DNA from: Charina bottae
Lineage: Eukaryota > Chordata > Lepidosauria > Squamata > Charinaidae
Assembly: GCA_023362775.1 (NCBI GenBank)
Contig: JALMGJ010000005.1
Location: 90,604,421-90,668,420 of the forward strand
DNA length: 64,000 nt
Direction of reading: 5' to 3'
The notes under the pieces were generated by a model. The model did not search any database. It had not been told where the DNA came from and was given only the letters and a program-made list of their open reading frames with translations. Below, piece by piece: positions 32,858 through 44,331 of the stretch. Every line of letters begins with the position of its first letter. The first letter of the stretch is position 1. Both the position numbers and the translations under genes were made by a program.

Positions 32858-33490
32858 GGACTACAGCAGCTAGAAGAAGTGGAGAGATTGACCTACCTGG
32901 GTAGTGTGATCGTCCGGAATGGAGATGCAGAGGTGGACATTTACTGTAAGTGCCGCATTGGGAAGGCGATAGCCATTTTTCAGAGGATGAATAACTTCTG
33001 GTCCTCATCATCCATATCACTGAAGATTAAGTTTCATCTGTTTAATTCTATTGTGATCCTGACAGCTACTTATGCCAGTGAGACTTGGAAGGCATCAGCA
33101 AGTATCAACAAGAGGCTTGACGTCTTTCAACAAAGATGCCTCCGTCAAATTCTAAAGATTCGATATTTTGATTACATCACAAATGAAGAGGTGCTCTGTA
33201 GGAGCAGCTCGTGTAAACTCCATAACATCGCTGCATGTAAAAGACTTCAACTGGCTGGCCACATCTTCCGCATGGAGAACAATCGGATCCCTAAAGTGAC
33301 AATGAGTTGGATTCCTCCTAATGCTAAATGACAACGAGGACACCCTCGAATAACATGGCGAAGAACGCTGATAGAAGACCTGAAGGCATTGCACATCACA
33401 TGGAAAGACGCTGAAACAATTGCCCAAGACTGAAAGAGCTGGAAAACCCTTACTGCCCGATATGCCACATAGCATAGACCCAGAAGAGAG
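32858..33490 (+). pseudogene. 5'-truncated non-LTR retrotransposon ORF remnant
   Basis: The plus frame from about 32858 encodes VERLTYLGSVIVRNGDAEVD, TATYASETWKASASINKRLD, FQQRCLRQILKIRYFDYITN and KRLQLAGHIFRMENNRIPKV. This is the region after the RT domain of a widespread LINE type, distinct from the 22304 copy. Two in-frame TGA codons, at 33329-33331 and 33430-33434, sit where the family usually has arginine. This fits CGA-to-TGA CpG decay. After them the frame continues GHPRITWRRTLIEDLKAL. Clade not assigned. Confidence 0.75.
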
Positions 33491-34490
33491 ACAGAGAGAG
33501 AAACAACTATTAATCCAAGCCACCTTGCTGCCTCTTTCTAATGTCCTTAATAGGGTAGCTATATGCATATTACAAGAAGAAGGGAGGAGGAAGAGGAGAA
33601 TACATCACCAAACTGAGAACCAAAGAAGAGGCAATTTTGCATAAAAGCTGCATGTGCTAACTTATATGCCTGAAATAGAAATGAAATAATGCTCCTTGCA
33701 ACCCTCAAAGCAAACACTATCCACCACACCACACTCCCTTTCTTGTTCACTTTCTCCTTGCCCATAGCATGCAACTATGTTCCTGCTATCTCCAATTTTT
33801 CTTCTGCATGCCTATGAGACTAACACTTGTTTCTCTTCAGGTTATCAGTTTTCAACCCTGCTATCTACTTTGTCCCACCACTTTGAGCTCTTCTGTCACT
33901 TCCCAATCTAGTAGGCACCTTTTTGGATCTTAAACAACTGGATATCTCTACAGAGCCCCCTTTCTCCTCAGTGTCCAGGTCTTCCACTCTTTTCTTGAGC
34001 TTCCTAATTTTCTTTCCACTTTCATTCTTCCATCAACTTTCTTATTTCTGGGCCTTGTATTACATGGGTTCCCTACGTCAGCACTGCAAAGTGAGGTGTA
34101 ACTTGGAAGGGGGGCACATGGTCAGTGATATCCCTTGCTTTCTCCTTGTCTCTCAGGAAAGTCTATTTCCCCCTCTGCAATATCAAATAAATCATAGTTA
34201 TTTTTTTTCTTTAAAAAAATAGAAAAGAAGTAGCATTTTTGTATTACTTTTGTAATTTTGCGAGGGGGAATCGGCTATTTTTTTAAAATTAAAACATTAA
34301 AAAACCCAGGCACACCTACTTTGGATCCTTGACCCTCCTACTGTCTAGAGTGACATTTGGCTGTGCATTATTCAGCACTCACGCCAAGAAAAAGGTGTGC
34401 ATTCCTTTCCTATGTCCTGAGATCTCCTCCTGATTTACCACCAGGTGATGTAACAGTAAAGATTGTCTTGAATTCAGCTAGTGATTGCAC
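33491..34490. other. Unassigned DNA
   Basis: Pyrimidine-rich on the plus strand near 33930-34040. No recognised element. Confidence 0.4.
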
Positions 34491-34494
34491 CAAC

Positions 34495-34600
34495 ATGTTC
34501 CAGTTTTCTTGGCAGCACTATGGAATTCGTTGGCCACTATCTTATTCTGGATGTTTTGTTGATTTCCATCTAGCCTCTAATTCTGGTGTTTCCTTTTTTT
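34495..34600 (-). mobile_element. 5S-SINE body fragment, reverse
   Basis: TTTTCTTGGCAGCACTATGG AATTCGTTGGCCACTATCTT and TTGATTTCCATCTAGCC follow the reverse body of the 5S-derived SINEs (compare 18441-18560). The 5S-like head is absent. Confidence 0.5.
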
Positions 34601-34614
34601 TGTTATTGTTTTTC

Positions 34615-34755
34615 CTTTTGTGCCTTTGAGTCAGCGTTGACTCCTGGTGGCTGCCTGGACAAGTCCCTGCAGTTTTCTTGGCAAGATTCTGGAAGTGGTT
34701 TGCCATTGCCTCCTTCCTAGGGCTGAGAGAGAGTGACCGGCCCAAGGTCACCCAG
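34615..34755 (-). mobile_element. CORE/MIR-like SINE, reverse, head truncated
   Basis: The minus strand reads CTGGGTGACCTTGGGCCGGT (core), AGGAAGGAGGCAATGGCAAA, CTTGCCAAGAAAACTGCAGG and GACTTGTCCAGGCAGCCACC. The last 30 bp match 39985-40208 closely. Confidence 0.85.
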
Positions 34756-35503
34756 TATTTTGGTCTCCTCACTCTAGCTTCCATTTTTGTTATTTCCTAG
34801 TAGCATCCTGTCCACATTCTCACAATACTGCCAGTTGCTATGACATGCTGTCTGGTAGTTTCATTTCAGGCTGCAAACTGTCCCTATCCTCACTGAAAAT
34901 GGCCTGCAAGTTTCTTTCTTCCCCCAAAGCAGAACCTTTTCAGCCAGTTCTATCAATCAGCATCTGAGGCTTTACCACAATTGGCAAAAGACGTATATGA
35001 TCTAAATGGAAACCATAAGGAGAGAATATGCTCTTTTTGTTAGTGGATAAATTCCTCAACTATTCTAAAATGTTGCAAAACTTTGTTCATTCTTGCTGGC
35101 TTTAAGGATACTCTGGGTTTCAGTAGGATGGGGCTGCTTATTCTCATGCCAAATGGCCACATGTTTGTATTTTTAATACTGTACTGTACTTCGTTATATT
35201 TTATATGGTATGGGGAATTTAGTTTATGACTGCAAATAAATTTTACTTATTTATTTACCACAATTGCCATGTAACAAAAGCTCTTCCCCCTCTTTGTTCA
35301 AGCCCAGAGTGTTTTTTTTTAAAAAAAATAGTGGTGTGGAAATGGAGGTGCCTCACTGACCGCAAACTTCTGATGATTTCCTTGCAGATCTCCTTTGTCA
35401 ACATGAGGAGGTTGGGAGCAGAGGGAGATCCAAGCCCGAAGCCTTGGTCCTTTTTTAGGACACCCGAAGAATGCTGAGATGTAGACCCAGCTCTTGCACA
35501 AAC
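34756..35503. other. Unassigned DNA
   Basis: No recognised feature. The ORFs overlapping 35226-35524 on both strands are not supported. Confidence 0.4.
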
Positions 35504-35511
35504 AGCTATAT

Positions 35512-35766
35512 CAGGGGTCCCCAAACTGTGGGCTGCGGCCTGTTAGGAAGTGGGCCACGGGGCTCCCGCCTGCAAATCCCACCCCCGGTGTGCGTGATTG
35601 GCTCCCGCCTGCAAACCCCACCCCCCGGTGCACACAATTGGCTCCTGCCTGCAAACCCCGCCCCCCAGTGCGCGTGATTGGCTCCTGCCTGCAAACCCCG
35701 CCCCGGTCCGTGGAAAAATTTTCTTCCACGATCGGTCCCTGGTGCCGAAAAGGTTGGGGACCGCTG
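35512..35766 (+). mobile_element. hAT-type MITE with internal minisatellite
   Basis: 255 bp with terminal repeats CAGGGGTCCCCAA and TTGGGGACCGCTG and a perfect 8-bp target duplication, AGCTATAT, at 35504-35511 and 35767-35774. Subterminal GGTCCGTGGAAAAATTTTCT TCCACGA is typical of a hAT family shared with mammals (recalled). The middle is about four copies of a ~40-bp GC-rich unit containing GTGATTGGCTCCYGCCTGCA. The long frames across it on both strands are artefacts of the array. Sister copy at 44332-44653. Confidence 0.92.
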
Positions 35767-35774
35767 AGCTATAT

Positions 35775-36800
35775 GGCCACACTTTCTGCACAGTCCTTGA
35801 TCGCCCAAGCACAGTCTACTGTTGGCCAGGCCCTTTATAATTGGCCACAGCATTGCTGACAGCATGAAGGGGTATGTGTGTCTGTCTATATTACCAAAGA
35901 ATAGTTTACTATTTGACATAATTTGCTATTCTTTTACTCAAAGCAGCAAAGCCAATCGCCTAAAATGTCTGGTCCACCCTCCACCATGAAAAGCCATTGG
36001 ATGTATTTATGCAATTCAGGAGCTCTCAGCCCATCTATCTCATTTGATTGTGGGGAATAAAATGAAAGGGGATCCCCAGGTAAGCTGCTGGGCAAATGGC
36101 AGGGCATTAATCTAACAAATAATTAATAAAACGTGTTGGATTTCCCTACATGTTCTCAATTACTGGACTATTGACTTCAGTGAGCAGAAAGCAACAGAAA
36201 CATCACATTGGAGTTTTGGCGTTTTGAAAGGACCTAATCTTGGCTTGATATATAGTTGATCTTTCTTTCTTCATGTCTAATGGTGGAGTGGGTGTATCTG
36301 TGTATGTGAAACCAAGAGGAATAAAACCGTTTAGAATTACATTTTATTCTAGCACTGTGTCATTATGATGGACAGTAGAATTGGGAGAAAGGAAAAGGTT
36401 CCCTTCTCCCTTGTGGGACAGTAGAAATGCTTCTTACTGGATTCTCAGCAGGATCTCAGCTTGATGGGATCTTGCCTTGGAATTGTAAAATTGGCTTATT
36501 TGGACCACACGTGTGCTGTTCCAGTGCAAGGGAAAGCTAGAAACTCTGCATTGTGCTGATAATGTGATCTTGCCTGCTGAGGTGCTTAATTAAACTGGCA
36601 AGATTGCAGAAGGTTGATGTGGAAGCATTTCCAAGAACGTCTTCCCATCCTAGCGTGACAATGGCCTGCTGTGGAAGAAGCTCAGCCTGCACAAATATTC
36701 TGTATGACTAGAACAAGACACTGTGGGGAAAGGGTGGGTATAACTGAAACTTGCAGTTGTGCACTACTTCCTGTCTTCCGTGGCCAGATAAAGACTCCCA
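35775..36800. other. Unassigned DNA
   Basis: No recognised feature. Confidence 0.4.
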
Positions 36801-36804
36801 CATG

Positions 36805-36985
36805 TCAAGCGTGACTCCTGGAAACTCCATGGACAGGTTTCTAGGCAGCATTCAGAATTAGGAAGCCCCTGTCTTCTTTCAAGACACTTCTTGATTTCAC
36901 AGGGGTTGCTGGTGGTCTCCCATCCAAGCACTAATCTGGTCTGATTCTGCTTAGCTTTGTCAAGATCAGCCAAGTGCTGTTCCCA
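36805..36985 (-). mobile_element. 5S-rRNA-derived SINE, reverse, best preserved
   Basis: The minus strand reads GATCTTGACAAAGCTAAGCA, GAATCAGACCAGATTAGTGC and TTGGATGGGAGACCACCAGC, closely tracking the 5S rRNA internal control region. It then has a body and the tail CCATGGAGTTTCCAGGAGTC. This is the clearest 5S-derived copy in the window. Confidence 0.88.
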
Positions 36986-36989
36986 GCTG

Positions 36990-37412
36990 GTTTCTGCTGT
37001 ACAAACTGGACAGTAGTATGATTTCAAATGTCCTCATTGTATTGCAGAAATTGGGCTCCGAGAATGATTAGGGTGGCAAGTAATAGACAAGTAAAAAATG
37101 AGCGATGAAGGACAAGTTAGGCATTTTTCACTTTCCTAAAATATTTAGAAGTTGCTGTCTTTCTCTCCCAGAATGCATTTTATTGATTCATAATTTTGCT
37201 CCATTCTAGAAGGGTCTTGTAAGAGTTTTAAAAGACCTGGACTGGCCATGCTCTGACTGATAGCTGTGTCTTCTCCAGGGTTGCATGATTCCCCTCCAGA
37301 ACGGCAAAATAATCTCAGGAAAAGATGCATTTGGTTCAAGGAGTTGCAGACAGGTGCTACACTTATATCCCTCTGTGTTCCAAAGCACCTTTACCTTTGA
37401 ATCCAACAAGCT
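36990..37412. other. Unassigned DNA
   Basis: No recognised feature before the LINE 3' end. Confidence 0.4.
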
Positions 37413-37414
37413 AC

Positions 37415-38066
37415 ACAGATTAAGTGCTCTCTTGGCGATCACACATAGCCGAGTAAGATTGTCTTCCAGGATTAAAATCTTAACAATGGATCCGTAAGTG
37501 GCTGTAATGGCCAATTCTGGATCTGCACAACCTCCCACAATGAGGGCATATGTTTCCAGGTGGAAGACAGTCACAATGAGGGTTTGCTTGATGTGCCTTC
37601 CTCTTAGCTCGTTTCTACTTTTTGCCCTGTACTCGTGCTTCTTCAAAGTCCGTAGCGCCTTTAATAAAGGCTGACCTCCAATTTAAATGCTCATGAGTTA
37701 GAGCTTCCCAGTTCTCAATGCTGATATTAAATTTTTTAAAATTAGGTTTGAGAACAACGTGGCCAGTCCAGCGAAGTTGATGTTGGATGATGATTGTTTC
37801 AACGCTGGTGGTCTTCGCTTCTTCCAATACGCTAACATTAGTCCGCCTATCTTCCCAAGAAATTTGCAGAATTTTTCGGAGGCAGCATTGATGGAATCTT
37901 TCAAGAAGTTGAAGGTGGTGTTTGTAGAAGGTCCATGTTTCACAGGCGTACAATAGAGTCGGTAGTACAATGGCTTTATAAACAAGCATTTTGGTGTCCC
38001 TGCAAATGTCCTGATCCTCGAACACTCTACGCTTCATTCGGGAGAAAGCTACACTCGCAGAGCTCT
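37415..38066 (-). pseudogene. 5'-truncated LINE, sister of the 22304-23122 copy
   Basis: The minus frame 38037-37615 encodes MKRRVFEDQDICRDTKMLVY, VLPTLLYACETWTFYKHHL and LRWTGHVV, then jumps to NFKKFNISIENWEALTHEHL. Relative to the other copy, about 33 codons are missing in frame, and a stop appears soon after EARVQGKK, so the C2H2 finger is not reached in frame. The 3' UTR block (AGATTGTCTTCCAGGATTAA) is shared with 22340-22360 on the same strand sense. Confidence 0.82.
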
Positions 38067-39975
38067 ATTAGTAGAGCCCTATTAAGTGCACACAACCACA
38101 CACATGCACACACAAATAGAAGTCTTCATTTTGTTAATGTCTATTACAAACATGGCATGGCGATGCCCTACTGTTTCTTGGTGATCTTGGTTTTGCCCCA
38201 GTTCTCTCAAGGTTCCTGTGGTGGATTCCGACACTGATGCTGTTTCCCAGGTGGGGAGATCATTCCAGACTGATAAGAGACTTCACAGCCGGGACTCTGC
38301 TGCTGGGAAGGTTAAGATATCTCACCCCATGGAGACGGATGATCTCACCCAGCGGTTTCATATATATAATATAATGCAATATAATGCAATATAATGCAAG
38401 TATCGAGGGAAAATGAGCACCAAATGTGTATATTAAAAGAAAATCTACAAAATGTGAGCTCTACGTTTAGGAAAATGGATGAAATATTAGGGAAAACTGG
38501 GTAAACAGATCAAAAAGAGAAAACTGAACAACAGTCTGCATTTAACAAACTACGCTTCTGATATCTGTCATCAATACAAGGTGTACAATTTATTTCAGAA
38601 AATTGACTGTGATCATTTTGAAAATGTTTTTACTAGAGTGACCAGATGTGGTCTGCAGAAATGTGGATGACCACTAGACCAGGATTACTGAAAATCAGGT
38701 TGGCTGCCATTTTCTGGTAACCCTACATTCACACAATCACTGAGAAAAGCAAAAGAGACCACGTGAAGATTTAACATGATGTGTTTGCCATCTGTACTTT
38801 GGTTCCTTAGGGAGAGGAACAAATAATTAGTGGACTAATTGCCTGGCCAAACAAGACTGCTCATTTGGTAATATTGGAAACTTAGGATAATTTAAGTTGA
38901 TATTGATTACTCAAATGTACATAAGCTTGAAATTCTTTTGGAGCTCAGTTTTTTTTAAGAGCAGTTTTGGCAACACTGCAAAGAAAGGGAGCTATGAAAT
39001 CTGTCTTTCCAACCTTGTGGGTGTCCACAGATTGATCCCTGTCCTTTCAGTCCAGGTATGCACTGCAGATTGGAGATGGATTAGGCCTAACCTAAAGCAT
39101 AGTTGTAAGGATTAACGAGATGTGCGAAGTGATTTAAAAGTTAAGCCTGTCGTGTCCCTGGGATCAGGGGCTCAGCAGAGCTATGACCAAAATTCACTGT
39201 GATGAACCCTAGGTTATACTGATTCAGGGAAAGTCCTCAGCATTGCCTTCTCAGCCTAAGGATGTTGGCTTCCCATTGTCTGCACTGAAACTGCAAGTTC
39301 AATTCAGATACTTCCAGAGCTTCTATGTTTGTTTCAGCCATGCAGTTGTTTTAGACAGTATCATGGGTTTTTTTAAGGCCAGAGGCAAGTGGAGTGGAGC
39401 TATGGGCTTAAGAAGTCAGGCTCCCCAGATTTCCTAAGCCCTCAGCTGAGTTTAAGTAGGGAGGTGCTGAAACAACAGCTTTTATAGTAAGAGTTGATTG
39501 AACTTCATGGAGCTCTCCAAGGTCCTGGCAGTTTTGTTTTGCTAGAGCCCAGATCTGCCTTGGCCAATCCTTGTGTGTCTTTAACCATAGCTGGCTTCCT
39601 CGAGGGTTTCAGCCAAGGCAGCACCAATATATAATTAACATATAATTGTTAATTAGATATTTCAACATCATTAGCCCACTCAAGTTAAATGTCCAAGCTT
39701 ATAAGAGATATTAGATACTAGCATCTGTTTTAACAAATTATACTGTTCCAACAGATGCTATGTCTGACTCATCTGGAAAGAATCTGAAGAAGCCAGATCT
39801 TACAAAAAGATAGGTAGGTTTATGAGAAAGTCTAATATGGAGTTTTAGCTGACTAAATGCAAATGTAAAGAGTTATTCAACAGGGCGAGTATATCAGCAG
39901 GCTGTGGAGGCCAAGGCGAGGACACTGTCTCTATTTTATCTTAACCGTTCAACTTTTTGAGTAAGACTATCTAAG
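38067..39975. other. Unassigned DNA
   Basis: Contains a decamer ATAATGCAAT tandem (38362-38399) and a 44-codon acidic open segment near 38213-38350 (see findings). Otherwise unrecognised. Confidence 0.4.
38362..38399. repeat. Short tandem of ATAATGCAAT
   Basis: About 3.5 units of a 10-bp repeat. Confidence 0.85.
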
Positions 39976-39984
39976 CTTTTTTTT

Positions 39985-40208
39985 AAATTTGTTCAATCCT
40001 GTCTGATTCTCAGAGACTGCCTGGACAAGTCCCTGCAGTTTTCTTGGCAAGATTTTTCAGAAGTGGTTTGCCATTGCCTGCTTCCTAGGGCTGAGAGAGG
40101 GTGACTGGCCCAAGGTCACCCAGCTGGCTTTGTGCCTAATGTGGGACTAGAACTCATGGTCTCCTGGTTTCTAGCCTGGTGCCTTAACCACTACACCAAA
40201 CTGGCTCT
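39985..40208 (-). mobile_element. CORE/MIR-like SINE, reverse, near full length
   Basis: The minus strand starts GAGAGCCAGTTTGGTGTAGT GGTTAAGGCACCAGGC (tRNA-like A-box region). It continues with GAGTTCTAGTCCCACATTAG (B-box-like), the core CAGCTGGGTGACCTTGGGCC and the tail GCAATGGCAAACCACTTCTG and CTTGCCAAGAAAACTGCAGG. It is the reference copy for the truncated relatives in this window. Confidence 0.9.
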
Positions 40209-40283
40209 CATCCAAGAATAAAGGAAATTTATGAAGGTTTATTTATAAAGAATATATGGTGTATTTATATTTATTTATAAAGA

Positions 40284-40404
40284 ATCTCTCTCTCTCTCTC
40301 TCTGTGTATGTGTGTGTGTATGTGTGTGTATGTGTATGTATGTGTATGTATGTGTGTGTGTGTATGTATGTGTGTGTATGTATGTGTATGTATGTATATA
40401 TATA

Positions 40405-40435
<31 letters not shown>

Positions 40436-40436
40436 T
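40284..40436. repeat. Compound (TC)n(TATG/TG)n(AC)n microsatellite
   Basis: TC run, then mixed GTGTGTAT units, then TATATA and AC units. The repeats on the two flanks are partly complementary, so a hairpin is possible. ORFs in all frames are artefacts. Confidence 0.95.
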
Positions 40437-40679
40437 GTATATACTGTAAAAAAAATCCCTTCTCACCCCTATGGGTGGTATGTGTCTTCCTCAACCTCAG
40501 GTCCTCTACCAGAGGCCTGGGAGTTTGAGGGTTCTGTGCAGAATCTTAGCACTTCCTAGCATTGCACTCTTCTGGGCAGAGAGCTCTGATGTTGCTACTG
40601 GGATCTGTTTGAGCCACTCTTCCAGCTTAGGAGTCACAGCCCCGAGTGCTCCTACCACCACTGGGACCACTTTGGTCTA

Positions 40680-40680
<1 letters not shown>

Positions 40681-40731
<51 letters not shown>

Positions 40732-40732
40732 G

Positions 40733-40790
<58 letters not shown>
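40681..40790. repeat. (TCTG)n(TCTA)n microsatellite
   Basis: About 12 TCTG units pass into about 14 TCTA units (GATA on the other strand). Confidence 0.97.
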
Positions 40791-40791
<1 letters not shown>

Positions 40792-42905
40792 CCAAGAGTA
40801 AAGGATATTTATGAAGGTTGAAATCCAGCAAGGGGTGATTACAATGATTCCAGACTTCCAGGAAGCCAGCTCAGTTCCTTGAAACTAATATAATAACTTG
40901 ACAAAACTGAAACAGGCAAAAGGTTAGTAGTTCAGCCCTTTCTGGATAGCACCCTACTCCTGGATGTGAGAGGAGTTGTGAATAAGGATCTCAGAAAAGG
41001 AACATCATACCAATTGAGAGAGAAATGATCCCTTTTCTTCAGTGAACAGCCAGATATGTCCTGTTATTCCAACATGACAAGGATTCACAGGTGGTCTACT
41101 TGTGAGCAATTCTGTCATTAGGAAAACAGAGGGATAGATTATGACAGTCATGTAAACTGTGTGGTGATTTACTTCTATGGTGTTCCTAAGAGGCTGTAGT
41201 ACTGCGGAGGAATTGACAGTTGTAATACATGAACTCCATTGGGCACTGGGCAATGGAGTCATGAGGTCTAGAAGGATATGTTAGATCAGGAACTGCCCAG
41301 TGCAGAGGGAACTCAATGCATGGATTAGCTATGGTGGTGGGAGAAGGATTAGGATTTGTTAACCACTGGGAACATTGTGGGGCAGTGCTGACCTATATGA
41401 AAGCAACAGGCCTGTGTTGAACTGTAATGGAACCAGATGTTGATGCTTAATATCAGAAAGATAACAGGACAGCTTTTGAATGGAATTTTCCTAGAGGAAA
41501 AATAACAGGAGCAAAGGAATATCTATTTCAATGAGTCTTTCTTGAATGATGAGTACAAATGTGTTTCTGAGAATCCAAATACAGAAAAAAGAGACCAAGG
41601 CAATGAAGTATTATAAGACCCCGAAACCATCCAATGTGCCTGTGGGGCAAACACACATACCAGAAATATTCTAAGAGGGTTATTTAATAGGGTGGATTAT
41701 AAGACACCCTCAACAAAAAATAGCACCTATTTGAAACTTCAAAGTTAATGGTGTTCTTAAGAGATTCTGTCCCTCTGAAACATCTTTCTTCTAGCTTAGA
41801 GCATTCCTGCAAAATTTTAATTGAAGCAAGTTTGTCCTAACTTTTACTCTTAAGGAAAAAGTAATGCATAGGAAATAAGCTCAATGCTTCAATGCAGTAT
41901 CTCTGTAAGCATTTTCATCTATCTATTATTATGCTACAGTTTAAATAAAGTGCACATCCTTTCATTTTAAAGTTATGCTGTCTTTTCCCCCTCACCTTCT
42001 TTTTTGGGGGGGCTTAATCCTCTTTTTATTTTTTAAATTTTTTAAGATCCCCACTGGGTATGCTTTCCTTCCTTTGCTTTCAGCACATTTCCCCCCTTCT
42101 GTGCTCATTTTGAAATAAATATGAGAAAAGGAAATGTTGCAGATTGACTCTACAGACTGGCAGGGATGACAGAAAAGAACATTCTGCCCCCCCATGTTGC
42201 AAATCCTTTGGTATAGTTCATTTTGGTTTTAGATCATCTCTAGGTCTCTCTCTTTCAAAAGAGAACAGTTCTGCTTCCAGTCTGAAGGATTAGCTTCTGG
42301 AAAATTTCTGGACCATCTCAGAGCAGCCAGATTGGCATGGTCTGGAAGAGAGATGGACATTCCAGAATTCTTTGAAATGTTCTGTACCCAGAATCTTAGG
42401 TTTTGTGAATCTCCATGGAAAATGTAATGGCAATAATTATTTCTGTATTTCACATTCTGGCACCTGCTCCTGGGCTATTGACTTCAATGGACACACAAAC
42501 ACAAGCACACAAGATCACACTAATGTAGGATACAAGAAGAGGGAAATGTTGGGTGGGGCTACTGAGATGAACATCATGCCTAAGGCATCTCAGAGGCTTT
42601 AAAAGGTTTTGCATATAGTATATAGATATAATACACTGTCCCAGGGAATCCTTCACATCCTTTTTGTGAAGAAGGTTCTGAAAGCAGGTTTTACATGTGC
42701 ATTTTGAGGAAAAACATGTTCAATTTATCCTTAATATGATCCATCCTTCCTTCCTTCCTTCTGTGGTCCCAATGGACAATTTTTAAAAGAATAACAGATG
42801 AATGACATTTCAAAAACTTTATGATAATAATCTACTAGGCCAGAATATCTGGTTCATTTTATTACACTGGATGAGAGTTACATCTTACAATCTTACAATA
42901 GAGTT
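40791..42905. other. Unassigned DNA
   Basis: Two kilobases without a recognised repeat or exon. Confidence 0.4.
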
Positions 42906-42920
42906 TCAGTATCTTTGTAA

Positions 42921-43065
42921 CAGCGTTCCGCGTGCGTCATGCCGGCCACATGACCGTGGAAGCGTCTTCGGACAACGCTGGCTCTTCGGCTAACAAACGG
43001 AGATGATCACCGGCCCCTAGAGTCGGACACGACTGCACAAATGTGCGGGGGCAACCTTTACCTTT
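42921..43065 (+). mobile_element. Sauria SINE, 5' truncated, young
   Basis: Begins CAGCGTTCCGCGTGCGTCAT and ends GGCAACCTTTACCTT. A perfect 11-bp target duplication, TATCTTTGTAA, lies at 42910-42920 and 43066-43076. CpG sites are well kept. Confidence 0.93.
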
Positions 43066-43076
43066 TATCTTTGTAA

Positions 43077-44323
43077 GCCATACTGATTTAAAGGCACTCA
43101 TAACTTTCCCAAGAAATATATTTTGGGATGCAATTTCCCATTCATTCAGGGCAAATGAATTGGCAAGCTGAAGTAAAATCCATTTGATTGTATTAAAGTC
43201 TGGCACAGAGGGGGTGGTGCGGGGACCCCTCCTTTACACGGGCTCCCATCACACATTGTAATTCATAATAGGCTCATTGTTTAACAGGAGTGGCATTGCA
43301 TATGGTTCTTTAAACTGTTTTTTGTTCATCTGCATATCGAAATTATTTAGCATTAAAATCCGCTTCTTCTGCTCTTCACAAGATTGAAAAACAATGAAAA
43401 AGCAGGGAAGACAAATAATGCCTTTTTCTAACTAAGTGGCAAGGAGAAAGGATGACAGAGGAAACAATGTCAGACAAAGGCAGAGATAATCTAAGCTAAC
43501 AAGAGATGCTTCAGGAAGAAATATGTGCGGAAGTTATTCTGGCATTATAAAAGTGTGAATTCATTAATAATCTTTCATTTACTTAACTGGTTTCCCATCT
43601 TCTTTGGATAATTGCCTATTTTTTACATTTACTGGTTGTTCAAATGGGAAAGTATTTTACTTAAATTCTTAAACTTGTGTAGTACATTCTATATAGAGCA
43701 ATTTTACAATGGCTATAGTTTTATCTTGATTTTATCCATTCTATCTTCATTCAGGATTAGTTTGCCTATCACATAGTCTCAGAGCTTTGACTTTTCATTA
43801 TTTTTGTTATTAGTACCCACTGTGGCAGTTTTAACTATGTTCTGACTAATTCTGCAGGTTTCCCCCTCTTCATCATGTGAGATGGATTGATGGATGGATG
43901 TTCTATGCTGGTCTTCAGCCATAATAAAGTTTAAGTTTCAAGATTTTTAAAGATAAGGGTCTGTGTCCCACTTGGTTCACCTTGCATGAAATCTAGATGA
44001 GCAAGATACTACCATGTTAAAATAGGAGGTGATGACTGCGGAGGGAATTGGCATAGGCCTTAGGCCCTAGAGTTCAGAAAACCTGAATGAGCATAGAGAG
44101 AACGGAGTGGCCATTGTTTCTGAACCCTCAATAGTGACTCATCTTGCAGCCAACCCAAAGGAAGGGGAGCCACATCTTTACCACCTGACAAAGACACAGA
44201 TTGGCTGATATTGCATTTCTTTGTTGAAGAGCATTTGGGATGAAGTTTTTATTGGAAAGGAAAAATTCATGTGCAGAGTGGACATTCGGTTGCCTCAGCA
44301 GGGCTCCTGTGCCTTGGACAGTG
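43077..44323. other. Unassigned DNA
   Basis: No recognised feature. Confidence 0.4.
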
Positions 44324-44331
44324 GTATAAGG

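Noticed and set aside
35575..35700. CRISPR-like array
   Set aside because: Direct repeats are contiguous minisatellite units without unique spacers, inside a eukaryotic DNA transposon.
35494..35919. Long frames of 80-137 codons on both strands
   Set aside because: They arise from the GC-rich 40-bp array inside a hAT MITE. Open frames in several phases on both strands are expected from such arrays.
36910..36985. 5S rRNA gene on the minus strand
   Set aside because: Only the internal control region resembles 5S rRNA. It is diverged and fused to a SINE body found in several other places.
40243..40559. Cysteine/valine- or histidine/threonine-rich small proteins
   Set aside because: They are translations of the compound TG/TATG/AC microsatellite.
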